A stretch of DNA of 32,193 nucleotides from RGIG3102 sp045633415 (GTDB lineage Bacteria > Bacillota > Clostridia > Oscillospirales > Ruminococcaceae): NCBI GenBank assembly GCA_045633415.1, contig JAZQYH010000095.1, forward strand, positions 1 through 32,193, in the 5' to 3' direction. Shown here in pieces: positions 1 through 6,841 of the stretch. The notes below the pieces were generated by a model. That model had not been told where the DNA came from, did not search any database, and saw nothing but the letters and a program-made list of their open reading frames with translations. How positions within the stretch are numbered: the first letter of the stretch is position 1; each line of letters opens with the position of its first letter. The position numbers were made by a program, and so were the translations under genes.

Positions 1-368
1 ACAATTACAACAAAAGTAGCCAGCACATCAATATCTATAGGTGAGCCAAACAGGCTCTGCCACTGCCCTGCCAACAGGTCTGGGCGTATTATTCTCACCG
101 CCAGCATAGCCAGTGCCGACAGCCCTGCAAGCACTGCATAAACCTTGTGCTTATTGCAGAATTTATCATTATACTGATTCCGCACACAGAATATAGCCAC
201 CGAAACCAGAAAAACAGCCCCGTAGCTGACTGTATAAGCCACAGTGTGGTGTGCCTGTTTTACCATATACTGTACAAAGTTTGTAATTACCACAGCTATT
301 CCCCCCGCTGTACACAAAGGGAACATCTGTTTCGAATATCTTTTTATAGAAAATTCTTTTTCAGGCAT
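1..368 (-). CDS. Membrane protein of unknown function, 3' end cut by window
   Basis: The reverse strand is open from an ATG at 368 to the window edge, giving about 122 residues starting MPEKEFSIKRYSKQMF. A GGGGAG ribosome binding site lies 7 bases upstream of this ATG. At least two hydrophobic stretches are visible (about residues 17-33 and 44-60), with a third around 78-92, so it is an integral membrane protein. It follows the 35-residue peptide gene at 405-512 by 36 bases and is probably co-transcribed with it. I do not recognise the family. The C-terminus is beyond the window, so length and topology are unknown. Confidence 0.6.
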   Translation of the reverse strand, partial: MPEKEFSIKRYSKQMFPLCTAGGIAVVITNFVQYMVKQAHHTVAYTVSYGAVFLVSVAIFCVRNQYNDKFCNKHKVYAVLAGLSALAMLAVRIIRPDLLAGQWQSLFGSPIDIDVLATFVVI

Positions 369-404
369 TATATCACTCCCCGATTATAAATTCCACATCA
401 TTTT

Positions 405-512
405 TCAGTTCTTTTCATAAATATGGGTGATTACTACCAGCGCCAATATACCCAATACTGCTACCAGCCCTGTAAGGCCTTCTTTAAATATTTTTTTGTC
501 ATATATCCTCAT
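405..512 (-). CDS. 35-residue single-span membrane peptide
   Basis: A short reverse-strand frame reads MRIYDKKIFKEG, then a hydrophobic stretch of about 19 residues (12-30), then HIYEKN and TGA. The layout is a basic N-terminus, one membrane span and a charged tail, typical of small bacterial membrane peptides. It sits just upstream of the membrane protein at 1-368, with a possible promoter at 532-561. The ribosome binding site is weak (GTGGTG region), which lowers confidence. No family recognised. Confidence 0.45.
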   Translation of the reverse strand: MRIYDKKIFKEGLTGLVAVLGILALVVITHIYEKN

Positions 513-531
513 AGTATCACCACTTTATTAA

Positions 532-561
532 ATAATACCATTTTATCCCTGTCTTTAGCAA
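532..561 (-). promoter_or_regulatory. Possible promoter for the small membrane gene pair
   Basis: On the minus strand a TTGCTA -35 (556-561) and a TATTAT -10 (532-537) are separated by 18 bases, about 20 bases before the 35-residue gene. The -35 is a partial match, so this is tentative. Confidence 0.35.
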
Positions 562-590
562 CAGCCCCCCTGTGAAAGTTGTGCAAAAAT

Positions 591-617
591 AAAAGCCCGT
601 CTTCCGACAGGCTTTTT
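591..617. terminator. Intrinsic terminator after the 2H phosphoesterase gene
   Basis: AAAGCC-x-GTC pairs with GAC-x-GGCTTT around a TTCC loop (592-615). T-rich tails lie on both sides, so it can act for the minus-strand gene ending at 619. It could also stop plus-strand transcription. Confidence 0.7.
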
Positions 618-618
618 C

Positions 619-1104
619 TTATTTCAAATCAACTGAAATTATATGTCTTGTTGGGAAAAATTCGTAAAGATGCAGTTTTTCCACCTTACCGCTGAAAGCC
701 TTGAACTCATTCATCACCACAGGCAGTGCCTCGTAAATCACTTCAGGCTTGTCTATCAGCATAGTTGTATGTGCCGCCCAGTTGTAGCTGGTGCCAAACA
801 GTTCTTTCAAATCCAGCAGTTTTCTGTTTGTATCAGGTGCCACAAACAGCACACTGGCACCGCCAAACATACCCACATGGTTAAAGGTAATGTCAAAGGC
901 TTCCACCTCTTCAGACAGCTTTTTCATCATAGCCACCATTTCTTCCTCTTTTTCACAAGGGAAAGACCCCATGGTGATATGCATAGGTATATTTTTTGTC
1001 TGATTACCTGTAAAGCCAACCTCGTACAGTTTGTTCTGTATACCAGCCAGATAAGCCTCTGTGGCATCATCATAGCCAGCCAGTACATATAACGCCTTGC
1101 TCAT
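619..1104 (-). CDS. 2'-5' RNA ligase / 2H phosphoesterase family protein
   Basis: A 161-residue protein with the two H-x-T motifs that define the 2H phosphoesterase (LigT-like) superfamily: MHITMG with His42 and AAHTTM with His112. These histidines normally act together on 2',3'-cyclic or 2'-5' phosphodiester bonds in RNA or nucleotides. The exact substrate cannot be told here. The start is ATG at 1104 rather than a farther upstream codon, because GGAGGTG lies just ahead of it and the extra N-terminal residues would be unlike the family. It is probably a single-gene unit, with a strong promoter at 1141-1169 and a terminator at 591-617. Cytoplasmic; no signal peptide. Confidence 0.75.
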   Translation of the reverse strand: MSKALYVLAGYDDATEAYLAGIQNKLYEVGFTGNQTKNIPMHITMGSFPCEKEEEMVAMMKKLSEEVEAFDITFNHVGMFGGASVLFVAPDTNRKLLDLKELFGTSYNWAAHTTMLIDKPEVIYEALPVVMNEFKAFSGKVEKLHLYEFFPTRHIISVDLK

Positions 1105-1140
1105 AATAAAAGCACCTCCACTTGAGTTGTTTATATGGTT

Positions 1141-1169
1141 ATTATAGCTGTAAAACACATTATTTTCAA
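1141..1169 (-). promoter_or_regulatory. Sigma-A type promoter for the 2H phosphoesterase gene
   Basis: The minus strand reads TTGAAA (1164-1169), 17 bases, then a perfect TATAAT (1141-1146). It lies about 37 bases upstream of the ATG at 1104. Confidence 0.75.
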
Positions 1170-1205
1170 CCTCAAATCACCAAAAAAACCTTTTGCCATT
1201 GCATA

Positions 1206-1240
1206 AAAAGAAAGAGACCTCCACCGCTGAAAGTCTCTTT
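1206..1240. terminator. Intrinsic terminator after the GT-C operon
   Basis: AAAGAGAC (1211-1218) pairs with GTCTCTTT (1233-1240) across a 14-base loop. On the minus strand the stem is followed by CTTTTT. It lies immediately after the stop codon of the gene at 1244-1855. Confidence 0.75.
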
Positions 1241-1243
1241 TTA

Positions 1244-1855
1244 CTATTTTTTATTCAGTTTTTTGTTTACCACTGCCAGCAGTGAAAACACAATATCCGC
1301 CACCAGATACAGTATGCTTGGGCAAACAGCCAGCATAAACATATCCGACGTGGTTATATCAAGGCTGTTTGTATGGTCCCTGCTGTTGATTACCACCTCG
1401 CCCAGCACCATGGTGGAGTTTGCATAATACATCTTCACCTGCTTTGTACCCAGCGGAAAATCATACACAAGGTACTGTTTGTACTGTTTAGGCCTCAGTG
1501 TGTCTTCTTCATTGAAAACATAGTCCCCTGTGGTGTTGTAAAAGGCCCTGAATTCCCTTAAGCCGTAGGAGTGAATGCAGTCAATATACAGTGTATCTAT
1601 ATCCCCGTTGTATATCAGCCGTGCATTGTCGCCCTCGCCTTTGAAGGTCATCACGTCCTGTATGGTGCAGTCCACCATTTCAAAGCTGTCAAGACCTACA
1701 CTCTGCTTTACCAGTGTGCCGTTTCGGTAGGCTTTTTTTATCTTCAGCCCCTGTCCCATATGATATATGCCGAAAATCACTACGGCAGCTATATATATCA
1801 GCCTGTAGACAGTTCTCTGTTTTTTTCTCCAAAAGGTTGTCAGTTTGTAAAGCAT
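1244..1855 (-). CDS. Two-span membrane protein of unknown function
   Basis: 203 residues with a basic N-terminus, one membrane span at about 18-34, a hydrophilic central domain of about 130 residues and a second span at about 172-194 before a lysine-rich tail. The central domain is therefore probably outside the cell. Its start codon follows the stop of the large GT-C-like gene after one base (TGA-T-ATG), so the two are translationally coupled and probably work together. I do not recognise a family; a role in assisting a cell-surface glycan step is only suggested by the partner. Confidence 0.7.
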   Translation of the reverse strand: MLYKLTTFWRKKQRTVYRLIYIAAVVIFGIYHMGQGLKIKKAYRNGTLVKQSVGLDSFEMVDCTIQDVMTFKGEGDNARLIYNGDIDTLYIDCIHSYGLREFRAFYNTTGDYVFNEEDTLRPKQYKQYLVYDFPLGTKQVKMYYANSTMVLGEVVINSRDHTNSLDITTSDMFMLAVCPSILYLVADIVFSLLAVVNKKLNKK

Positions 1856-1856
1856 A

Positions 1857-3827
1857 TCAGTACACCACCTTTTGCAGAGGAATTATATTGTCTGTCACAG
1901 CATACAGGCTGTCTTTTGCCAGCGGTGTGTCAAACAGCACACCATAGCTTCGCTCAAAGTCCCAGTCGTATTCGTCACAGATATATACATAGTCAAAATA
2001 TTTGTGCAGCATATCTGCAAAATCTTCTGTTGTGGCACGGTTGAAATGTGTCTTGTCCCCTGCGTCAATGTCTGGACTGCGGAAATTCAGGGTAAAGTCT
2101 ATGCCTGTGCCCAGTGTGTCATTGTTGCATATTGCAGGTGAAAGATAGTAGGCGTATTTGTACAGTATAATGTCATAGCCGTCCATCCATACCAGCAGTA
2201 CCCTGTCGTCCTCATCCAGAATCTCGTTTACAGGCTGCAGCCTGTTTTCCAGCTGTTCAAATTCATAATACAGCTGGTCAGGTGCATCTATTATAGTTCT
2301 CTCCAGTCCTATGTCGTTAATGCGCCACATTGAAAAGGCTATAAGCCCCAGAATCAGCAGTTTTTTCAGCAGGTTTTTTCTCACCACAAATACCAGCGCA
2401 ATAACCAGCATCACATACAGCCAGCCGTAATAGTAGCTGAGCATATATCTTGGATATTCCACCATATTGTCGTTGTAAAACTGCATCTGATATGCAATGC
2501 ACAGGTTGTAAACAAAGCAGGCGGCTGTCAGCCCACAGGAAGACAGCAACAGGGCTATTGTGTACTTTTTCTCTGCAAGAAAAGCCGTAGCCAGCCCCAT
2601 CAGAAACAGAATTACTATCAGGTGCCTGTCTTTTATTTTTATAATCTCCTGATTTTCTGCAAAATACCATTTCATTTCGTTTAAAATTTCCTTGTATCTT
2701 GCAGATGTCAGATTGGCGACAAAGCCCATTGCCTTTGGCTGCCTCACCTTGTCTGTCAGCGGTGCAGTCTCAAAGGACATATCCTTCAGCACCAGAGAGC
2801 CCCTTGCCGCTGTTTTTTCCAGATTGTATCCAGATTGTACTGCAGGCTGGGAATAACGGTCCAGATGGTTGCCCCAGGCCGTGTACGACAGCACAGGCAC
2901 CAACAGCCCCAGCACCACAGTGAATATAAGCTTCTTTTTCTTTTTAAGATTGAATCTGCCCACAAACAATTCAAAGCAGAAAATCACACAAAAAGCCAGC
3001 AGGGCGAAGAAAATGCCGTTCTTTTTCACTGTCACCAGATAAATGGCAGGTAAAACATACCAGTATTTGTCCATATCAAAGAAATACAGCACCAGCACCG
3101 CCAGAAATACCACACCTACGCTGAAATCCACCATAGCCGTGCCGTAAGCATGGCTGATTTGGTTATAGCCTTCCATATCGATAGTGGTGTGGTTCTGTAA
3201 AAACGGCATAAGCACAAATGCCAGATAAATGCCCACAGACAGCCCCCTGTCCTTTGTTTTCACTTCCACCAGCTTGCTTACAGCACTGAAAACTGCAAAA
3301 AACATAACAGCATAGGATGTCAGCAGTAAAATTTCGCTGTAATTTTCAGAGAAAAAGCTGAAAAGGTAGTTCATCAGTGCATTGCCGGCAGGATAGTCTC
3401 TGTCGTGCAGAACAGGATTCTGACCTATTGAATACAGTCTGTCCAGCATTTTCACACTTTTGGCTGAAGGTCCCCATATTTTTATTTCGTCCCAGTAATA
3501 CAGATACGGCTGTTTTGCAACCAGAATTCTGTAGTAGATTACCGATGATACAAAATTGAAAATCATGTGTATATTGCAATATTTGTATATGTCTTTAAAC
3601 AGGGAGTTCACCCCGCCTTTAAGCATATATATGGCAAACAGCACAAACATGCCTGCAAAACACACAAGTGTTGCGGGCTTTAATTTATCCACCAATGCGC
3701 CAAAGTAAATAAAATCCAGCGAAAGCATCAGTATTATAAGATAAGATACAGTACTTTCTATCTTTGCAAGCCTGCTGAGAGAAAAAGCACCAATATTCAA
3801 TATCAGTATCGGTATCAATATCGCCAT
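1857..3827 (-). CDS. Multi-span membrane protein resembling GT-C glycosyltransferases
   Basis: 656 residues with roughly a dozen hydrophobic segments over the first two thirds and a soluble C-terminal domain of about 140 residues. After the third or fourth span comes YYWDEIKIWGP, with acidic residues at 113-114. This resembles the D/E motif in the first outer loop of GT-C enzymes, which transfer sugars from lipid-linked donors outside the membrane. A role in cell-wall polymer or glycan decoration is inferred; no specific family is assigned. The start at 3827 has an AGGAAAG site 10-11 bases upstream. A short run of ATC/ATA codons at the N-terminus makes a local imperfect DNA repeat at 3801-3824. 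Its partner gene at 1244-1855 follows with a one-base gap. Confidence 0.65.
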   Translation of the reverse strand: MAILIPILILNIGAFSLSRLAKIESTVSYLIILMLSLDFIYFGALVDKLKPATLVCFAGMFVLFAIYMLKGGVNSLFKDIYKYCNIHMIFNFVSSVIYYRILVAKQPYLYYWDEIKIWGPSAKSVKMLDRLYSIGQNPVLHDRDYPAGNALMNYLFSFFSENYSEILLLTSYAVMFFAVFSAVSKLVEVKTKDRGLSVGIYLAFVLMPFLQNHTTIDMEGYNQISHAYGTAMVDFSVGVVFLAVLVLYFFDMDKYWYVLPAIYLVTVKKNGIFFALLAFCVIFCFELFVGRFNLKKKKKLIFTVVLGLLVPVLSYTAWGNHLDRYSQPAVQSGYNLEKTAARGSLVLKDMSFETAPLTDKVRQPKAMGFVANLTSARYKEILNEMKWYFAENQEIIKIKDRHLIVILFLMGLATAFLAEKKYTIALLLSSCGLTAACFVYNLCIAYQMQFYNDNMVEYPRYMLSYYYGWLYVMLVIALVFVVRKNLLKKLLILGLIAFSMWRINDIGLERTIIDAPDQLYYEFEQLENRLQPVNEILDEDDRVLLVWMDGYDIILYKYAYYLSPAICNNDTLGTGIDFTLNFRSPDIDAGDKTHFNRATTEDFADMLHKYFDYVYICDEYDWDFERSYGVLFDTPLAKDSLYAVTDNIIPLQKVVY

Positions 3828-3925
3828 GGTAATCTGTCTTTCCTGTTAACTTATTAATGCCATATCACAAATTATAGCTATACATTATAATTCTATCATA
3901 CAAACCCACCATTAACAACGGCAGT

Positions 3926-4249
3926 TTGTGTAATAATTGCAAAATATCTGTGAATAATTGCATAAAGAATCAAAGTTGTGAGTGTCCCTGTAGTAGAGAG
4001 GCATTTATTAAAGAAATTGCAAGAAACTTGAAGTCCATGCAAAACGAAGTTGGCGGATTGATACAAGTTATTTACACCTTCAGCGACGAAGTGGCTTTAA
4101 TATGCAACGATGAATACAAACTTTTAGATATGCCACTAAATAGGTCATTAAGAACAGAGGTAATGTCAGGTAACGACATTTACGACATTATTTCAGGTGA
4201 TGGGAATCGCCGCTCTTGCCGCTGGCAAGCGCTATCTGGCCTCGCTTGA
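3926..4249 (+). pseudogene. Truncated DUF3846 gene, mobile-element remnant
   Basis: A plus-strand frame of 107 codons opens at TTG with no good ribosome binding site. Residues about 28-91 look like DUF3846, a family found mainly on conjugative elements and plasmids of Firmicutes: KSMQNEVGGLIQVIY, then ALICNDEYKLL, then PLNRSL, then IYDIISG. The family normally continues past IYDIIAG with a hydrophobic strand (TF-x-x-x-GL). Here homology stops at Gly91 and the frame runs into GC-rich sequence with a different composition. The break coincides with a 16-bp copy (4194-4209) of the tRNA-Gly 3' half. The cysteine-rich first 22 residues (5 Cys) are not explained by DUF3846. Likely broken and not functional. 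Confidence 0.6.
4194..4209. repeat. 16-bp direct repeat of the tRNA-Gly 3' half
   Basis: CAGGTGATGGGAATCG occurs here and at 4380-4395 inside tRNA-Gly, in the same orientation; flanking bases differ at both ends. The repeated piece covers the 3' T-arm and acceptor strand, the usual crossover region for tRNA-targeting integrases. It may be an old attachment-site copy. Confidence 0.6.
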
Positions 4250-4328
4250 AGCGCTCGGCTCTTGCGGCTAAAAACAGTGTACCACACTGTTTTTTTTACG
4301 CCGCAACCCTCTCGGGTCCGATTCCCAT
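4200..4328. repeat. GC-rich structured element bounded by 10-bp inverted repeats
   Basis: ATGGGAATCG (4200-4209) is mirrored by CGATTCCCAT (4319-4328). Inside are a CTTGCC/GGCAAG hairpin (4215-4229), an AGCGCT pair, and a long palindrome TTGCGGC (4262-4268) to GCCGCAA (4300-4306) enclosing AACAGTGT-acc-ACACTGTT. Composition is far more GC-rich than the flanks. No protein-like reading frame is convincing. The compact palindromic build suggests a dispersed repeat or a small non-autonomous element, but only one full copy is in this window. Confidence 0.5.
4262..4306. terminator. Strong bidirectional hairpin terminator
   Basis: AACAGTGT (4273-4280) pairs with ACACTGTT (4284-4291) through a 3-base loop, with A-run and T-run flanks allowing termination on either strand. 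An outer 7-bp stem, TTGCGGC/GCCGCAA, extends it. Confidence 0.65.
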
Positions 4329-4340
4329 TCTTTTCCAAGC

Positions 4341-4371
4341 AAAAAAACAGAGGTCGGATGACCTCTGTATT
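4341..4371 (-). terminator. Intrinsic terminator of tRNA-Gly
   Basis: A perfect 9-bp stem, ACAGAGGTC (4347-4355) with GACCTCTGT (4360-4368), has a GGAT loop and is followed on the minus strand by seven Ts. It sits right after the CCA end of the tRNA. Confidence 0.85.
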
Positions 4372-4374
4372 TTT

Positions 4375-4448
4375 TGGAGCAGGTGATGGGAATCGAACCC
4401 ACACGACCAGCTTGGAAGGCTGGAGTTCTACCACTAAACTACACCTGC
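4375..4448 (-). tRNA. tRNA-Gly(UCC)
   Basis: The minus strand folds as a full cloverleaf of 74 bases including an encoded CCA. The acceptor stem is GCAGGTG with CACCTGC, then discriminator U and CCA. The D arm contains TAGTTTAGTGGTAGA. The anticodon stem CCAGC/GCTGG holds loop CTTCCAA, giving anticodon TCC. The T arm is GTGGGTTCGATTCCCAT. It has its own near-consensus promoter at 4480-4508 and terminator at 4341-4371. A partial copy of its 3' half lies at 4194-4209. Confidence 0.95.
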
Positions 4449-4452
4449 ATAT

Positions 4453-4478
4453 ATTCTGTTACTCTTTGGTAACAGAAT
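4453..4478. other. Perfect hairpin in the tRNA-Gly 5' leader
   Basis: ATTCTGTTAC (4453-4462) and GTAACAGAAT (4469-4478) form a 10-bp stem with a 6-base loop between the tRNA promoter and the mature 5' end. It lacks a T-run, so it is more likely a leader or processing structure, or a weak stop for the clp operon, than a classic terminator. Confidence 0.5.
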
Positions 4479-4479
4479 A

Positions 4480-4508
4480 ATTATATACTTTTTGCTTATG
4501 TTTGTCAA
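4480..4508 (-). promoter_or_regulatory. Consensus promoter of tRNA-Gly
   Basis: TTGACA (4503-4508), a 17-base spacer and TATAAT (4480-4485) on the minus strand match the sigma-A consensus at all 12 positions. It lies just after the clp stop codon at 4521. Confidence 0.85.
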
Positions 4509-4520
4509 CAGATATTTGGA

Positions 4521-6818
4521 TTATTGCCATTTTACAGCAATATTTTCGCCATCTGCATAGGCGTGCACAGTTGATACATTCATCTGTTCCACAATAACCT
4601 GTGCAATCTGGTCTTCCACTTCTTTTCTGATAACACGGCGGATGTCACGGGCGCCAAATTTACCACCCTGCGCTTTTTTCACAATCAGCGCCAGCAGTTC
4701 TTTATCCCAGGTAAATGCGATACCCTTCTGCTCCATTGGGCGCACATATTCTGTCAGCATCAGCTGTGCAATATCTGCCAGAGTTTCTTCGCTCAGCGGG
4801 TCAAACACCACAATTTCGTCCACACGGGCAAGGAATTCTGGTCGCAGGAAGCTGTTCAGCGCTTTCATTGTCTTTTCTCTGGACATATCGGCAACAGTTT
4901 TACCAAAACCTGTCTGTCCCACCTTGTCACCACTGCCAGCATTTGATGTCATTGCGATAACAGTGTTTTCAAAGTTTACTGACCTGCCCTGTGCATCGTT
5001 GATTTTGCCTTCGTCCAGAATCTGAAGCAGAATGTTCATAACATCTGGGTGTGCCTTTTCGATTTCGTCAAACAGCACCACTGAATATGGTTTTCTGCGC
5101 ACTTTTTCTGTCAGCTGACCTGCCTCGTCATAGCCCACATAGCCCGGAGGTGAACCAACCAGACGGGAAACAGCGTGTTTTTCCATAAATTCAGACATAT
5201 CAAAGCGGATAAGCGGGTCCACTGTGTCAAACAGCTGACTTGCCAGCTGTTTTACCAGCTCTGTCTTACCCACACCTGTAGGACCAACAAACAGGAAGCT
5301 GGCAGGTCTGTTTCTGCCGGAAATACCAGCACGGTTGCGCTTGATTGCCTTTGCAACCAGCTGTACAGCCTCGTCCTGACCTTTGATTTTTTCTTTCAGC
5401 TTGGCTTCAAGGTTTGCCACCTTGTTGAATTCGCTTTCCTTTACCTTGACAGCGCTGATACCTGTCCACAGCTGGATAACCTTTGCAATATCGTCCAGTT
5501 CCACAGAGATATCTTCCACTTTTTCTCGCAGAGCTCTCTCTTTTTCTTCCAGCGGGAACATGCCAGCCCTTACATTTGCAATTTTTTCATAGTCTGGAGT
5601 TGTTTCACCCTGCAGTACCTCAAGTGTAACTGCCAGCACTTCCAGTTCTTCCTTTGCATCCAGCCAGTCGCTGATTTCGCCGTGGCGCAGGTTACAGCAG
5701 GCACAGGCTTCGTCCAGCAGGTCAATAGCCTTGTCTGGCAGGAAACGGTCGGTAATATATTTTTCACTCATGCGTACTGTCAGGTCCACAATGCTCTGTG
5801 GCACTTTTACATGGTGATATTCTTCGTAATACTGTTTAACACCGCTGATAATATCGATAGTGTCGCTGATGGATGGTTCTTCCACCTTAACTGGCTGGAA
5901 ACGGCGTTCCAGAGCGGCGTCCTTTTCGATGAATTTGCGGTATTCGTTGAATGTTGTTGCACCGATAACCTGAATCTGACCACGGGAAAGGGCAGGCTTC
6001 AGGATATTGCCAGCGTTCATGGCACCTTCAGAGTCGCCAGCGCCTGTGATAGTGTGGATTTCGTCAATAAACAGAATGATATTGCCGTTTTCCTTTACTT
6101 CACTGATAAGACTTTTCACCCTTGATTCAAACTGACCACGGAACTGTGTGCCAGCCACAAGGTTTGTCATATTCACAAGGTAAATTTCCTTGTTTTTCAG
6201 CTTCTGTGGTACTTCGCCACGGCTGATTTTCAGTGCGATACCTTCGGCAATGGCTGTTTTACCTACACCAGCCTCGCCTATAAGGCAAGGGTTGTTTTTC
6301 TGTCTGCGGCACAGAATCTGGATAGTTCTGTAAATTTCGTCATTTCTGCCGATAATGTTGTCAATTCTGCCTTCGTCAGCCTTACGTGTCAGGTTTTCGC
6401 AGTACTGTTCAAGGAATTTGCGCTTGTTCTTGCTTTTTTTCTTCTTTTCCTTTTTGCCATCTGGGGCATTGCCGTCCTGTGAAAACGGAATTGTAGGTGA
6501 ACCACCCTGTTCAAAGTCGTCATCGTCTCCGTCGTCATCTTCGTCAAAGCCGCCGCCAGACATACCCATGCCACCCAGCAGGTTGCCAAGGTTAAATGAG
6601 CCGTCCTCGCCCATATTGTCCTGCATAAAGCTGTCCAGCTGTTCTTCCATAGCTTTCAGGGCTTCGTCATCAATGCCCATCTGCTTCATCATATCGTCCA
6701 CAGGCTTGATACCCAGTTCCTTTGCACAGGTAAGGCAGTAGCCTTTGCTTTTCTGTCCTGGTTCGCTGGACTGAATATATATCATTGCGGGGCGTTTTTT
6801 GCATCTTTCACAAAGCAT
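4521..6818 (-). CDS. Clp-family AAA+ ATPase with N-terminal zinc finger
   Basis: 765 residues of the ClpC/ClpA type, an unfoldase that feeds proteins to ClpP. The first AAA+ module has Walker A GEAGVGKT (181-188) and Walker B FIDE (250-253). The second has GPTGVGKT (512-519) and LFDE (582-585). The middle domain is short, as in ClpC and unlike ClpB. Instead of the usual repeated Clp N-domain there is a four-cysteine motif (C3, C6, C28, C31), then an acidic stretch (92-101) and a lysine-rich stretch (122-134). The ClpP-docking loop position reads TGF (636-638) rather than the common I/L/V-G-F. AGGAGATG precedes the ATG. It is the last gene of the ruvC operon, 23 bases after cvpA. Confidence 0.85.
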   Translation of the reverse strand: MLCERCKKRPAMIYIQSSEPGQKSKGYCLTCAKELGIKPVDDMMKQMGIDDEALKAMEEQLDSFMQDNMGEDGSFNLGNLLGGMGMSGGGFDEDDDGDDDDFEQGGSPTIPFSQDGNAPDGKKEKKKKSKNKRKFLEQYCENLTRKADEGRIDNIIGRNDEIYRTIQILCRRQKNNPCLIGEAGVGKTAIAEGIALKISRGEVPQKLKNKEIYLVNMTNLVAGTQFRGQFESRVKSLISEVKENGNIILFIDEIHTITGAGDSEGAMNAGNILKPALSRGQIQVIGATTFNEYRKFIEKDAALERRFQPVKVEEPSISDTIDIISGVKQYYEEYHHVKVPQSIVDLTVRMSEKYITDRFLPDKAIDLLDEACACCNLRHGEISDWLDAKEELEVLAVTLEVLQGETTPDYEKIANVRAGMFPLEEKERALREKVEDISVELDDIAKVIQLWTGISAVKVKESEFNKVANLEAKLKEKIKGQDEAVQLVAKAIKRNRAGISGRNRPASFLFVGPTGVGKTELVKQLASQLFDTVDPLIRFDMSEFMEKHAVSRLVGSPPGYVGYDEAGQLTEKVRRKPYSVVLFDEIEKAHPDVMNILLQILDEGKINDAQGRSVNFENTVIAMTSNAGSGDKVGQTGFGKTVADMSREKTMKALNSFLRPEFLARVDEIVVFDPLSEETLADIAQLMLTEYVRPMEQKGIAFTWDKELLALIVKKAQGGKFGARDIRRVIRKEVEDQIAQVIVEQMNVSTVHAYADGENIAVKWQ

Positions 6819-6841
6819 TTAAAATCATCTCCTGGTAATAT

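Noticed and set aside
3801..3824. Short ATATC/GTATC repeat near the start of the GT-C-like gene
   Set aside because: It is explained by the hydrophobic Ile/Leu-rich N-terminal codons; too short and imperfect to call a functional repeat.
4180..4434. Minus-strand 84-codon frame starting in tRNA-Gly
   Set aside because: Its N-terminus is a translation of the tRNA gene itself and the rest reads through two terminators and the structured element. This is a classic false gene.
4262..4480. Plus-strand 72-codon frame across the terminators and tRNA-Gly
   Set aside because: It overlaps two hairpin terminators and the antisense of the tRNA, with no ribosome binding site.
5175..6125. 316-codon plus-strand frame
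   Set aside because: Antisense shadow of the Clp ATPase with Phe/Cys/His-rich composition and no start signals.
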